Positions 15,501 through 24,288 of a stretch of 34,624 nt of DNA are shown in pieces (positions within the stretch are counted from its first letter, which is position 1; each line of letters opens with the position of its first letter). Under the pieces are notes generated by a model, which saw nothing but the letters and a program-made list of their open reading frames with translations, made no database searches and was not told the DNA's origin. Position numbers and translations under genes: made by a program. Origin of the DNA: JBAYZQ01 sp041672385 (GTDB taxonomy: Bacteria; Spirochaetota; Spirochaetia; Sphaerochaetales; Sphaerochaetaceae); the NCBI GenBank assembly GCA_041672385.1, contig JBAYZQ010000006.1:1-34624 (forward strand). Reading direction: 5' to 3'.

Positions 15501-16391
15501 TTATTCTCCTTGTTTTTCTGTTGTTTCTTCGACTGCTACTGGTGCAACTTCTTCAGCTGGTTTTTCTTCAGTCTTGGTTTCTTCAACATCATCGTCGATA
15601 TCTTCTTCAATTTCTTCTTCTTCAATTTTCTTTTTCTTAATAACATCAGATTCTAATTTAGAACTTTCATCATTTGGAAGAGATTCAATAATTTTAATCC
15701 CACTATCATTGTTTTCAGCATCTAATACTGCATTAGAAACAATTTCAACAAAAAGGCTAATAGCTCTAATTGCATCATCATTTCCAGGAATAGGGAAATT
15801 TATATCAGTAGGGTCACAGTTTGTATCAACAACTGCAATTACAGGAATTCCAAGTCTTTTTGCTTCTGCAACTGCTAAAGCTTCTTTTCTTGTATCGATT
15901 ACAAAAAGTGCTCCTGGAAGGTCAGTCATGTCTTTAATTCCACCAAGGTTCTTTTCAAGTTTAATTTTTTCTTTGGTATATAAAGAAACTTCTTTTTTTG
16001 TAAGATTTTCGAAAGTACCATCAACTTCCATTTTTTCAATTTTCTTTAATTTTGCAATTGATTTTTTAATAGTTGTAAAATTTGTAAGCATTCCACCAAG
16101 CCATCTGTTATTAACATAAGGCATTGAACACCTTTCGGCTTCTTTTTGAATTGCAAGTTGAGCTTGTTTTTTTGTACCTACAAAAAGAATATCTTTTCCG
16201 CCTTGTACTTGTTCTTTGATAGCATTGTAAGCTTCAACAATACAAACAGTGGTTTTCTGTAGATCAATAATATGAATACCGTTTCTTTCTGAATAGATAA
16301 AACGAGCCATTTTTGGATTCCATCTTTTAGTTTGATGGCCGAAGTGAACGCCTGACTCTAGCAGGCTCTTCATTGTAACTTCTGAAGACAT
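15501..16391 (-). CDS. rpsB: 30S ribosomal protein S2 with acidic tail
   Basis: Small-subunit protein at the head-body junction. I chose ATG 16391 (MSSEVTMKSLLESGVHFGHQ) because AGGAG lies 6 nt upstream and the S2 core begins at once; an upstream ATG at 16430 would add 13 residues read through a perfect hairpin. Family motifs: GVHFGHQTKRWNPKM, IHIIDLQKT, FVGTKKQAQ, NNRWLGGMLTNF, LPGALFVIDTRKE, DTNCDPTDINFPIPGNDDA. After about residue 228 comes an acidic, lysine-containing tail of roughly 65 residues with EEEEIEEDIDDDVEET, not part of a standard S2. Total 296 aa. It heads the rpsB-tsf unit behind a structured leader. Confidence 0.95.
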   Translation of the reverse strand: MSSEVTMKSLLESGVHFGHQTKRWNPKMARFIYSERNGIHIIDLQKTTVCIVEAYNAIKEQVQGGKDILFVGTKKQAQLAIQKEAERCSMPYVNNRWLGGMLTNFTTIKKSIAKLKKIEKMEVDGTFENLTKKEVSLYTKEKIKLEKNLGGIKDMTDLPGALFVIDTRKEALAVAEAKRLGIPVIAVVDTNCDPTDINFPIPGNDDAIRAISLFVEIVSNAVLDAENNDSGIKIIESLPNDESSKLESDVIKKKKIEEEEIEEDIDDDVEETKTEEKPAEEVAPVAVEETTEKQGE

Positions 16392-16500
16392 TTTTAACTC
16401 CTGTATCAGTGGATTATAAATAATCCACACCCTTCATTATTTCACACCTTACGGTGGAGATTTGTCATTTAATGGTGTTTAAGCACTTTTTAAATGACAT
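16392..16500 (-). promoter_or_regulatory. Hairpin-rich rpsB leader
   Basis: Three inverted repeats lie between maf and rpsB. First, TGTCATTTAA with TTAAATGACA (perfect 10-bp arms, 16499-16463), with an inner GTG/CAC pair. Second, CACC-GTAA-GGTG (16456-16445), a GNRA-type tetraloop. Third, a perfect 20-bp palindrome, GTGGATTAT/ATAATCCAC (16428-16409), ending 7 nt before the AGGAG. The CACC in the first loop can also pair with the GGTG of the second, so alternative folds are possible. No U run follows any of them, so they are not terminators. The best upstream promoter candidate (TTGAAA inside maf's last codons, then TAAATT after 19 nt) is weak. Autoregulation by S2 is a guess. Confidence 0.5.
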
Positions 16501-16519
16501 ATAATTTATTACAGAAATT

Positions 16520-17104
16520 TTAATTTATTTCAACTGTTTTAAGCAGTAATTTCATAGGAATTCCTATTACAGTTGCTATATCTCCGTCAATATGGTCTAT
16601 AAAAGCAGCTGCTCTGCCTTGAATACGGTAACTTCCGGCGGCATTTTCATATTCTTTGGTATCTAAATAATCATTAATTTGTTTATCAGTAAGGTTTTTA
16701 AAATAAACTGTTGCTTTATCAAATCCAAAGAATTTTTTATTTTTATATATTAAACAATAACCTGTATAAACAAAATGGTGATTTCCACTGTAAGTTTTTA
16801 ACATTTGGAAGGCTTGAATTCTAGAATTTGGTTTCCCATAAGGAATATTTTCAAAATAAACAAGCGTATCACAGGTTAAGATAGAAGTTTGCTTAACATC
16901 ATTAGAAAAAAGATAATTGTCCATTTTTCTACAAGAAAGCATTTGAACAGTTTCTCCTGGGGAAATTGGGGTTAAAATATCTTCATCACTGTCAGTTGGA
17001 CTTACTATAACTTGAATTCCCGCATTAATAAGAAGTTGTTTTCTTGCAGGAGATGCACTTGCTAGAATAATTTTTGGGATATAATCTTTTAAATAATTAC
17101 TCAT
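16520..17104 (-). CDS. maf: Maf/YhdE-like nucleoside triphosphate pyrophosphatase
   Basis: Hydrolyses non-canonical or pyrimidine nucleotides such as dTTP/UTP or m5UTP; some homologues affect septation. The 194-aa product opens IILASASPARKQLLINAG, the standard Maf start, followed by SPTDSDED, the catalytic-Asp region LTCDTLVYFENIPYGKP, and later GSYRIQGRAAAFIDHIDGD with IGIPMKLL. Its ATG overlaps the end of the upstream ABC-F gene by 8 bp, so the two are coupled. Which nucleotide it prefers (YhdE versus YceF type) cannot be read with confidence. Confidence 0.92.
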   Translation of the reverse strand: MSNYLKDYIPKIILASASPARKQLLINAGIQVIVSPTDSDEDILTPISPGETVQMLSCRKMDNYLFSNDVKQTSILTCDTLVYFENIPYGKPNSRIQAFQMLKTYSGNHHFVYTGYCLIYKNKKFFGFDKATVYFKNLTDKQINDYLDTKEYENAAGSYRIQGRAAAFIDHIDGDIATVIGIPMKLLLKTVEIN

Positions 17105-19028
17105 TATTTTCTATTTCCTCCAGGCTTTCATTTAGATTAAACCAATTTTCTTCAGAATCAGAAAGTTCTTTTTCTGTTTCTTCTTTTTCTTTAATTAGTT
17201 TGGTTATAATTTCAGCATCACTATAATTTTCAATTTTACCCATTTCTATATTTAGTTTTTCAATCTTAATTCTTGCATTGTCAGCATCTTCTAGAGCTTG
17301 CTGGACCTGAATTTCAAGTTTTTGTTTTAGATTTCTTTTTTTCTTTGCTTCTTTATAATCAGTTTCTTGTTTTGGAGTAGTTTCTTTTGAATTTAAAATT
17401 TCTGTTTCATTTTCATTTTCAATTTTTCTTTGTTGTTCAAGTTTCCATTTAAAATAGGAATAGTCTCCTTCAAAAGTTTGAGGATCTCCCTCACCTAAAT
17501 ATACAATTTTAGTGGCAAGAGTAGAAAGAAATTCAGAGTCATGGCTTACAAATATTAAAGTCCCCTGATACTTTTTAAGAGCTCTTACCAAGGCTTCTTG
17601 GCTATTAATATCAAGATGGTTGGTAGGTTCATCAAGGATTAAAAGGTTTGCAGGCTTTAAAAGAATTTTCAAAAGAGCAAGCCTAGATTTTTCTCCACCA
17701 CTTAAGATTTGAACCTTTTTATAAATATCATCACCACTAAACAAAAAAGCTCCTAACATACTTCTTAATCGAGGTTGATCACTGGTAGTTCCTGAACTTT
17801 CTAATTCTTCGAAAACAGTATTTTCCATTTTTAAGAAGGTTTCATTATCCTGAGCGTAATAACCTATGCTCACTTCAGGGCCAAATCTTAGTTTTCCAGT
17901 ATAATTAGTATCCATTTTAGCCAAAATTCTTAATAAAGTTGATTTTCCAGTTCCATTTTGACCAGAAATAGCAACCCTTTCTCCCTTATTGATTATTAGA
18001 GAAAAATCTTGATAAATTTTGTTTTTATCATAGCTTTTACAAAGATTTTCTATAATTACAACATCATTGGGGCTATGTGGAGCAGGGGGAAAAGAAAAGG
18101 TTAATTTACGTAAATGACTTGGAATTACAATTGGTTCAATTTTTTCAAGTTGCTTAATTCTACTTTGAACTTGTTTACTTTTATTGGCCTTATACCTGAA
18201 TTTCTCAATAAAAACTTCAGTTTTTGCAATTTGTTCTTGTTGTCTTTTAGCTTCATTTTCTAAAGAAAGGAGTTCTTGGTTCCTGGTATTTTCGTATTGG
18301 GTGTAATTACCTTTATAATTAGTAAGATGAGAATTAAAAAGTTCAAAAATTTCATTCACAGTTTCATCTAAGAAATATCTGTCATGACAAACTAAAATTA
18401 GGCCCCCATTATAGGTTTTAAGATAGTTTTTCAACCAAATTCTTGTTTCTATGTCCAAATAGTTTGTAGGTTCATCTAAAAGAAGGATATCAGGATTTTC
18501 GGCTAAGATTTTAGCAAGTGCAATTCGCATTTGATATCCACCACTAAAGCTACTACAAGGTCTTTGTAAATCAGTTTCCTTAAATCCAAGTCCTGTTGAG
18601 ATTTGACCAATTCTTGCTTTTCTCATATAAAAACCATTTAAAGAAAGGTCTTCATGTAATTGAAGTTGTTCATTTATAATATTTAAGTCATTTGGATTAT
18701 CTTTCAAAATTTGATCAATTTCTTCCAATCTGGTTACTTTCTCAAGGGATGCTACATAACCTTTTTCAATTTCCTCATAAACAGTATTAGAGGAAAGAAT
18801 AATATTGCTTTGGGGGAGGTAGGAAACTATCATTTGTTTTGTTTTTGTAATCAAACCAAAATCGGGTTGTATTTGAGAACAGATAATTTTCAATAAGGTG
18901 GATTTTCCTTCACCGTTTCCACCTACTAGAGCACATCTAGTTTTGGTGTTTACTGTAAAGTTTATATCTTTTAATAAGTCACGTTCTGCAAAGGCTAAGT
19001 TGATATTTTGAACTTGAAGTGTTTTCAT
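17097..19028 (-). CDS. ABC-F family ATPase (ribosome-associated)
   Basis: A soluble protein with two ABC ATPase domains and no membrane segment. First domain: Walker A GGNGEGKST (36-44), signature SGGYQ, LLLDEPTNYLDI. Linker: the coiled P-site-interacting region with FRYKANKSKQVQSR. Second domain: GQNGTGKST, LSGGEKSRLAL, LLILDEPTNHLDI. After it comes a Lys/Glu coiled-coil tail of about 110 residues, as in Uup-like members. ABC-F proteins act on the ribosome E site, rescuing stalls or giving antibiotic protection; which one this is cannot be told. No clear Shine-Dalgarno precedes ATG 19028. It overlaps maf by 8 bp and is divergent from aroDE. Confidence 0.93.
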   Translation of the reverse strand: MKTLQVQNINLAFAERDLLKDINFTVNTKTRCALVGGNGEGKSTLLKIICSQIQPDFGLITKTKQMIVSYLPQSNIILSSNTVYEEIEKGYVASLEKVTRLEEIDQILKDNPNDLNIINEQLQLHEDLSLNGFYMRKARIGQISTGLGFKETDLQRPCSSFSGGYQMRIALAKILAENPDILLLDEPTNYLDIETRIWLKNYLKTYNGGLILVCHDRYFLDETVNEIFELFNSHLTNYKGNYTQYENTRNQELLSLENEAKRQQEQIAKTEVFIEKFRYKANKSKQVQSRIKQLEKIEPIVIPSHLRKLTFSFPPAPHSPNDVVIIENLCKSYDKNKIYQDFSLIINKGERVAISGQNGTGKSTLLRILAKMDTNYTGKLRFGPEVSIGYYAQDNETFLKMENTVFEELESSGTTSDQPRLRSMLGAFLFSGDDIYKKVQILSGGEKSRLALLKILLKPANLLILDEPTNHLDINSQEALVRALKKYQGTLIFVSHDSEFLSTLATKIVYLGEGDPQTFEGDYSYFKWKLEQQRKIENENETEILNSKETTPKQETDYKEAKKKRNLKQKLEIQVQQALEDADNARIKIEKLNIEMGKIENYSDAEIITKLIKEKEETEKELSDSEENWFNLNESLEEIENNE

Positions 19029-19088
19029 TTATTTTTATCGCTTTATGTATATTTATTGAATTAATATGCAAAGTTATAGATATTAAGC

Positions 19089-19117
19089 TTGATATTAATT
19101 TTTATAATCGTTATATT
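19089..19117 (+). promoter_or_regulatory. Promoter of aroDE
   Basis: TTGATA (19089-19094), a 17-nt spacer, TATATT (19112-19117), about 60 nt upstream of the preferred aroDE start. It is one of the two best sigma-70-type matches in the window. It lies inside the open frame upstream of 19178, which argues against the longer N-terminus. Confidence 0.65.
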
Positions 19118-19177
19118 AAATCTAGCACAAGCGTATGTAGTGTTTCAAGTGATAATATTAATATAATGGAGGCTTTA

Positions 19178-20623
19178 ATGCTTTGTTTAACATTAGCAAA
19201 AAAGACTATAGAAGAAGATATTGCCGATTTTTGGAAAAATCGTGCTTATATAGGAATCGCTGAAATCAGGCTCGATGCTTTAGATTTTAAAGAGCTTGAA
19301 AAAGTTTCTAGCCTTACTAATCAGGTTGATCTTCCTTTGATTCTCACCTGCCGAAGAAAAGCTGATGGTGGTTTTTGGATGGGTACTGAGAAGAAACGAA
19401 TTCAAATCTTGAAACAAATTCTTGAATTAGGAGATTTTTCATATATAGATATTGAAAGTGATGTTAAAAGGCCCGAGTTTGAGGCCTTTATAAAAAGTAA
19501 AAGTATTCAAATTATTAGAAGTTTTCATGATTTTGAAGGTGTGCCTTTGGATCTTTATTCAAAAATAAGTAAACTTGCTTCAAAAGGTGATATTCCTAAG
19601 ATAGCAGTTACTCCTAAAACAGTTTCTGATTTAATTTTGATTTTTAAAGTTGAAAGTGAATTAGCTTCAATAAAAGAAAAAATTATTATTGGTATGGGAC
19701 CTATGGGTGTTTGTACCAGAATTCTTTATAAAAAAGTCGGATCTATGCTTTGTTATTGTAGTGATGATGATATGAATTTGGGACTTTTAAGTCCAAGAAT
19801 TCTAAGTGAGTTGTATAGAGCAGATAGAGTAAATGCTAAAACCCATATTTATGGAGTTATTGGAAATCCAGTTCTTCAATCTGTATCTCCACAAATCCAT
19901 AATCCAGGATTTCATGCTATTAGATTTAATGCTATATATGTTCCCTTTCTAGTGGATAATGTTCGTGCTTTTTTTCATCTTGCAGAAGTAATTCAAATCT
20001 TTGGATTTTCTGTTACTATTCCTCATAAAATAGATGTTTTACCTTATTTAGGTAAAAGTACAAGAGAAGTAAGACTTATTGGAAGCTGTAATACTGTAGT
20101 CAGAAAAATGAATTTATGGAAAGGTATTAATACTGACTATTATGGTTTTATTAATCCTCTTCTTCCATATTTTGATTCTGAACAAATTCACGAAGCTGTT
20201 GTAATTGGAGCAGGTGGTGCTAGCCGAGCGGTAATTTGGGCTCTAAAAAATCGGGGAGTGAAGATTACAATCTTAAACCGGACAGTAGAAAAGGCCAAGG
20301 CTCTTGCATTAGAAACAATGAGCAATTATGATAGTCTCGAAAATGCTGATAAATACAGTGGTAGAAGTGATTTGATTGTTCAAACTACTCCTTTAGGAAT
20401 GGGTGAAAAAGTAGATTTTGACCCAGCTCCAAAACTAAAGTTTTTAGGAACTGAAATTGTTTATGATTTAATATATAAACCTCATCTAACTAAATTTTTA
20501 GAAAGAGCTAATGATTCAGGTTGTATTTTATGTTATGGTATTGATATGCTTGTAGAGCAGGGCAAACTTCAATTTGAAGAATTTACCGGTTACCACTATC
20601 CTAGTATTAACATTGTTTTCTAA
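19178..20623 (+). CDS. aroDE: Bifunctional 3-dehydroquinate dehydratase / shikimate dehydrogenase
   Basis: Catalyses steps three and four of the shikimate pathway in one 481-aa chain. The AroD half (type I, Schiff-base) has EIRLDALDF, LTCRRKADGG, the catalytic His117 in RSFHDFEG and Lys141 in IPKIAVTPK. The AroE half (from about residue 222) has YGVIGNPVLQSVSPQIHN, the catalytic Lys284 in SVTIPHK, Asp320 in GINTDYYGF, the NADP loop GAGGASRA (344-351) and LNRT. Start: ATG 19178 has GGAGG 5 nt upstream; the frame is open to a GTG at 19019, but that would overlap the divergent ABC-F gene and contain the promoter. The stop overlaps the opposing gene by 4 bp. The fusion also occurs in chlamydiae and plants. 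Confidence 0.95.
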   Translation: MLCLTLAKKTIEEDIADFWKNRAYIGIAEIRLDALDFKELEKVSSLTNQVDLPLILTCRRKADGGFWMGTEKKRIQILKQILELGDFSYIDIESDVKRPEFEAFIKSKSIQIIRSFHDFEGVPLDLYSKISKLASKGDIPKIAVTPKTVSDLILIFKVESELASIKEKIIIGMGPMGVCTRILYKKVGSMLCYCSDDDMNLGLLSPRILSELYRADRVNAKTHIYGVIGNPVLQSVSPQIHNPGFHAIRFNAIYVPFLVDNVRAFFHLAEVIQIFGFSVTIPHKIDVLPYLGKSTREVRLIGSCNTVVRKMNLWKGINTDYYGFINPLLPYFDSEQIHEAVVIGAGGASRAVIWALKNRGVKITILNRTVEKAKALALETMSNYDSLENADKYSGRSDLIVQTTPLGMGEKVDFDPAPKLKFLGTEIVYDLIYKPHLTKFLERANDSGCILCYGIDMLVEQGKLQFEEFTGYHYPSINIVF

Positions 20624-22581
20624 CCAATCAATTCAATAGTATTCATTTTAGAAATAATAATATTTATAACTTTTTCACTTGGAAATAAATTTGCATCAAA
20701 AGTTGGTTCACTAATATCCTCATTTATTTTAATTGGTTTAACAACAAAAAATTTACCTTGGTATTTAACCATTAATTTTAAATTCTTATTTTCCATTGCT
20801 TTTTGGACCATTTCGATTCTTTTTGCAGTTAAAGTAGAAATTTTTCCTTTAGTTCCACCCTTTTGCAAAAGTACTTTTGCTTGACGAGTAGTAAGAAGTG
20901 CACTTTCCTTTGTAGAAGGTCTTAAAATTTTCCAATCTTCGCTGCTAAGTTCTAGCTCATCCTTTATGCTTGCAATATTGTATGTTGAATAAGAAATTTC
21001 CTTATTAATTGAATCAATAAGATTGTCTTCAATTTCAATAGGTTTTTTGTCAGAAATATAATCTATATTTTTCATATCTTTTACAAAATTTTCTTGTTCA
21101 GATTTAAGTTTGAATAATTCGGGGCTTAAATTTATGCTCTTTGTTAATATTGGAAGCCATTTAGATTTGGATTCACTGTCAAAGATAAAAATGTTTGGTT
21201 TAATAATTTTTAATAAGAATGGCTGTAACTTTGGTATTTCAGGAATTACTGTTGTTAAAATATCATCTTGAATTACCAAAACAATTCCTTCATAAAGTTT
21301 TGCTCTTTCTTTTTCTTTAATCCAACTATCAAAAGTTTGGCTTAGAAGATTACTGTTTTCCAATTCTGGAAATTCAGTTTTCCACATATCATAATTAATG
21401 AATTGTTGTAAACCTTCTTTGGTAATTTCATAGGTAGAGGCGCTGTCCATTTTTATAAGTTGACAAAGAATTCCTATCCAATAGTTTTCGCCAGAAACGT
21501 CTCCATAAAACGAAAATTCAGTATTGCTAGTTTCCATTAAGGCGCTTTTATTAAGTTTTTGATAGGAAAAAACCTTTTCATTCAAGGTCCATAACCCTTC
21601 GTTTTGTAAAGTGGCTTTATCTATTTCTTTGAAAAAACCAAAGCCAATAAAATCTTTGACTTCGGAAATAATTTTTTCCTGGTCATTCAAAAAAGAAGTT
21701 GCATTTATGTAAAAATGATACTTTTCATAAAGAAGGAGCATTAAGGAATAGGCAAACTCTGGAGTAAATTGTCCAATTTTCAAAAGCATTGAAAAATAAA
21801 GTTTGTAAAGTTCTGCTTTTCTAGGATCATTATAGAACATCAAAAAAAGAGCAATTTCTTTAGGGGTTTTATCGAGTAAAGCTTTAAAGATTTTAGTATC
21901 AATAAAAATTTTTTGCATATTATCTAAATCTTCAACATTATTACTACAAGAGGCAATAAGTTTTTTTTGAAGTTCAACAAGAAATTCCTTGTCTTCAATT
22001 TGTGAGAAAGCATTAAAAATTTTAGCTTGAACATTATTACTTTTTAAGGCTTTAGGGGTTTGTTTGGTTATCATACTTGCCAAACCCAGAATGTAATTTG
22101 AATTTATGATTGTATCTGGAATTTCAATTGAGGCTAAACTTTCTAGTGGTTTTACTATTTTACCTTCTTCAAGAAGAGATTTTAAATCAAATTTCTTTTT
22201 TAGAAATAGAGGAAGAAGAATTGGATTGACGATAAGATTCCCATTTTTGTTTTTTATTAATATTAGACGTTTTAGAAGATTTGTTTCAATTGAAGAATAA
22301 TAAGATCGCTTTTTTTCAAAACAGTATTGATTTAAAACAGTAGAAAATGGGGAGACTTCATAAACGTAAGTTAAAAGTATTGATTGCTCTTTTGAGAGAC
22401 CCTCGATTAGGTTGGTTTGAGCTTCTTTATCAAAAAAAAGTGCAAAAAGGTCATTATAAAGTTTTGCTCGAGTATAAGGTGTTTCAACTTTACCCAAATA
22501 AAGTTCATAACTAATAAGAAAATCTTTTTCATCCATAAAATTTAGTAATTCAATCAGTTGCTGGCTAGCTTGTTTATTCAT
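20620..22581 (-). CDS. XPB-partner protein with Helicase_C_3-like region
   Basis: A 653-aa soluble protein, 2 nt downstream of xpb and so translated with it. Residues 60-130 look like a winged helix (GLSKEQSILLTYVYE ... LLKRLILIKNKNG). Residues 432-492 (GIVLVIQDDILTTVIPEIPKL, then FIFDSES and INLSPELF) resemble the Helicase_C_3 segment of the mycobacterial protein Rv0862c, which also sits beside an XPB helicase (Rv0861c). The C-terminus near 585-620 (KRIEMVQKAMENKNLKLMVKYQG) recalls a WYL-like fold. I infer it assists or regulates the helicase. No nuclease or ATPase motif is visible. Assignment is by motif likeness and neighbourhood. Confidence 0.6.
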   Translation of the reverse strand: MNKQASQQLIELLNFMDEKDFLISYELYLGKVETPYTRAKLYNDLFALFFDKEAQTNLIEGLSKEQSILLTYVYEVSPFSTVLNQYCFEKKRSYYSSIETNLLKRLILIKNKNGNLIVNPILLPLFLKKKFDLKSLLEEGKIVKPLESLASIEIPDTIINSNYILGLASMITKQTPKALKSNNVQAKIFNAFSQIEDKEFLVELQKKLIASCSNNVEDLDNMQKIFIDTKIFKALLDKTPKEIALFLMFYNDPRKAELYKLYFSMLLKIGQFTPEFAYSLMLLLYEKYHFYINATSFLNDQEKIISEVKDFIGFGFFKEIDKATLQNEGLWTLNEKVFSYQKLNKSALMETSNTEFSFYGDVSGENYWIGILCQLIKMDSASTYEITKEGLQQFINYDMWKTEFPELENSNLLSQTFDSWIKEKERAKLYEGIVLVIQDDILTTVIPEIPKLQPFLLKIIKPNIFIFDSESKSKWLPILTKSINLSPELFKLKSEQENFVKDMKNIDYISDKKPIEIEDNLIDSINKEISYSTYNIASIKDELELSSEDWKILRPSTKESALLTTRQAKVLLQKGGTKGKISTLTAKRIEMVQKAMENKNLKLMVKYQGKFFVVKPIKINEDISEPTFDANLFPSEKVINIIISKMNTIELIG

Positions 22582-22583
22582 GT

Positions 22584-24284
22584 TTACCTTTCCTCAATCC
22601 TGTAACTATAACCTTGTTCTATCAGGAATTTTTGTCTATTTGCTGAATACTCTTCTTCTTTTGTATATTGAGATACTATTGTGTAAAAATAACTTGTTTT
22701 ATCTTTGGGTCTTAAAATTCTTCCTAGTCTTTGAGCTTCTTCTTGTCTAGATCCAAAAGTTCCTGATACCTGTATTGCTACAGATGCATCTGGAAGGTCG
22801 ATTGCCATATTTGCAATCTTGGAAACTATTAAAATCTTAATTTCACCAGTTCGAAATTTGTTAAACCATTTTTCTCTAGAAGAATTATTCATACTTCCAG
22901 TAATAACGGGAAGTTTTAGTTTCCTTCCAAGTCTATTTAGTTGGTCAAGATACATTCCAATAATCAAAATGTATTCATCTTTATGTTTTTCAAGTAATTG
23001 AGAAACAATTTTTAATTTTTCAGGATTACAAGCTGCAATTCTATTTTTAGAGGATAATTTTTCAGCTAAAGCATACTCAAGATTTTCTTTGTGGTTCATT
23101 TTGAGTCTTATTTCTGTACAAACTGCCTGAGCAATAAAACCTTTTGATTCTAACTCGCTCCAAGGGACGTCATATCTTTTCGGACCAATGAGACTAAATA
23201 CATCTTTTTCAAGCCTATCTTCCCTGATTAAGGTTGCAGTCATTCCAACACGATAAATGGACTGAAGATTACATGTATATCTAAAAACAGGAGCAGGTAA
23301 AACCTGAACTTCATCAAAGATTATTAAACCCCAATTCCTTTTTTCAAAGAAATCAAGATGATTGAATTCATCTTCTTTTGGTTTTTCAATTATTTTTTTA
23401 TTATCTTTTTTATTTTCAATTTCATCTTCTTTCTTTTTCTTTTTTCTTTTAGTAAGTATTTGATAAGTGGCAATGGTGATTGGTTTAATTTCTTTGTGTT
23501 CACCACTATATTCACCAATGTCACTGGCCTTGACTAATGTTTTCTCAACCAATTCTGTCTTCCATTGCCTAACAGCTAAAATGTTTGGACAAACAATCAA
23601 GGTGTCTGTATTAAGTGAACTCATAATTGAAATACCTACTACAGTTTTACCAGCACCACAAGGTAATACTAATGTTCCATATCCAGTTCCAGGTTCAAGA
23701 TTACCAAGTAAAGCATTACAAGCTTCAATTTGATAGGGTCTTAATTTTAAACTAGGTCGAAGTTTTATTGGAAAAACTGAAAGTGCTTTTAATGGAATTT
23801 TATCTTCGATAGGATAATCGAGTTTTATCAAACCAAGTTTTAAATTTCCCCTTTCATTTTTTTTAACCTCAAAAATCCATTTCGTTTTATCCACGCTTAA
23901 AAAATACTTCATCAATTTGGAATTGTTTAATATCTGTAAAAAAATCATCTCATCTTTTACTTTAAGATAGTAAGAATCTTTATCTTGGGTAAGTATTAAT
24001 TTTCCGTAACGACTTGAAATATCAGTAATATAAGCTTTTATTATTTCTTGAATAGGGAATTTACTCCATTTTTCTAAACGATTTAAAATGGTTTCTGGGG
24101 AAAGGCCAGCACTGATGGCATTCCAAAGACTCAAATTTGATAGACTATATGTGTGAATAAAATCAGGACTTTTTACAAGTTCTGAGAATGCAATAATATC
24201 ATCCCTGCAAGCATCATAATTTGGGGAGTTTACTTCAAGAAGTAAAGTTCTATCACTTTGTACTATAAGTGGTTTGTTTTCCAT
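22584..24284 (-). CDS. xpb: Bacterial XPB-type DNA helicase
   Basis: Superfamily 2 3'-5' DNA helicase related to eukaryotic XPB/ERCC3 and archaeal XPB. The 566-aa chain has an N-terminal domain with the bacterial XPB pattern (PLIVQSDRTLLLEV), LRPYQIEACNALL, Walker A PCGAGKT (to 214), TATYQILTKR, Walker B IIFDEVQVLPAPVFR, motif III TATLIRED (349-356), SLIGPKRYDVPW, and motif VI QRLGRILRP (from 518). Between residues about 279 and 305 is a Lys/Glu-rich insertion. Walker B reads DEVQ where I would expect DEVH. It is 4 nt after aroC and 2 nt before the partner gene. The role in bacteria is poorly known; repair or transcription-coupled functions are assumed. Confidence 0.93.
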   Translation of the reverse strand: MENKPLIVQSDRTLLLEVNSPNYDACRDDIIAFSELVKSPDFIHTYSLSNLSLWNAISAGLSPETILNRLEKWSKFPIQEIIKAYITDISSRYGKLILTQDKDSYYLKVKDEMIFLQILNNSKLMKYFLSVDKTKWIFEVKKNERGNLKLGLIKLDYPIEDKIPLKALSVFPIKLRPSLKLRPYQIEACNALLGNLEPGTGYGTLVLPCGAGKTVVGISIMSSLNTDTLIVCPNILAVRQWKTELVEKTLVKASDIGEYSGEHKEIKPITIATYQILTKRKKKKKEDEIENKKDNKKIIEKPKEDEFNHLDFFEKRNWGLIIFDEVQVLPAPVFRYTCNLQSIYRVGMTATLIREDRLEKDVFSLIGPKRYDVPWSELESKGFIAQAVCTEIRLKMNHKENLEYALAEKLSSKNRIAACNPEKLKIVSQLLEKHKDEYILIIGMYLDQLNRLGRKLKLPVITGSMNNSSREKWFNKFRTGEIKILIVSKIANMAIDLPDASVAIQVSGTFGSRQEEAQRLGRILRPKDKTSYFYTIVSQYTKEEEYSANRQKFLIEQGYSYRIEER

Positions 24285-24288
24285 TAAT

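Noticed and set aside
15574..16119. 181-codon plus-strand reading frame opposite rpsB
   Set aside because: Ser/Phe/Ile-rich shadow of the acidic, lysine-rich S2 coding strand; no ribosome binding site and no family resemblance.
16392..16430. Extra 13 residues at the start of S2 from ATG 16430
   Set aside because: The segment reads through a perfect palindrome and is not part of the S2 family; ATG 16391 has AGGAG.
16463..16499. Inverted repeat after maf considered as a terminator
   Set aside because: No T run follows the stem on the minus strand, so it is listed as part of the rpsB leader instead.
19019..19177. Longer N-terminus for AroDE from a GTG at 19019
   Set aside because: It would overlap the start of the divergent ABC-F gene and contain a clear promoter; ATG 19178 has GGAGG and starts at the AroD fold.
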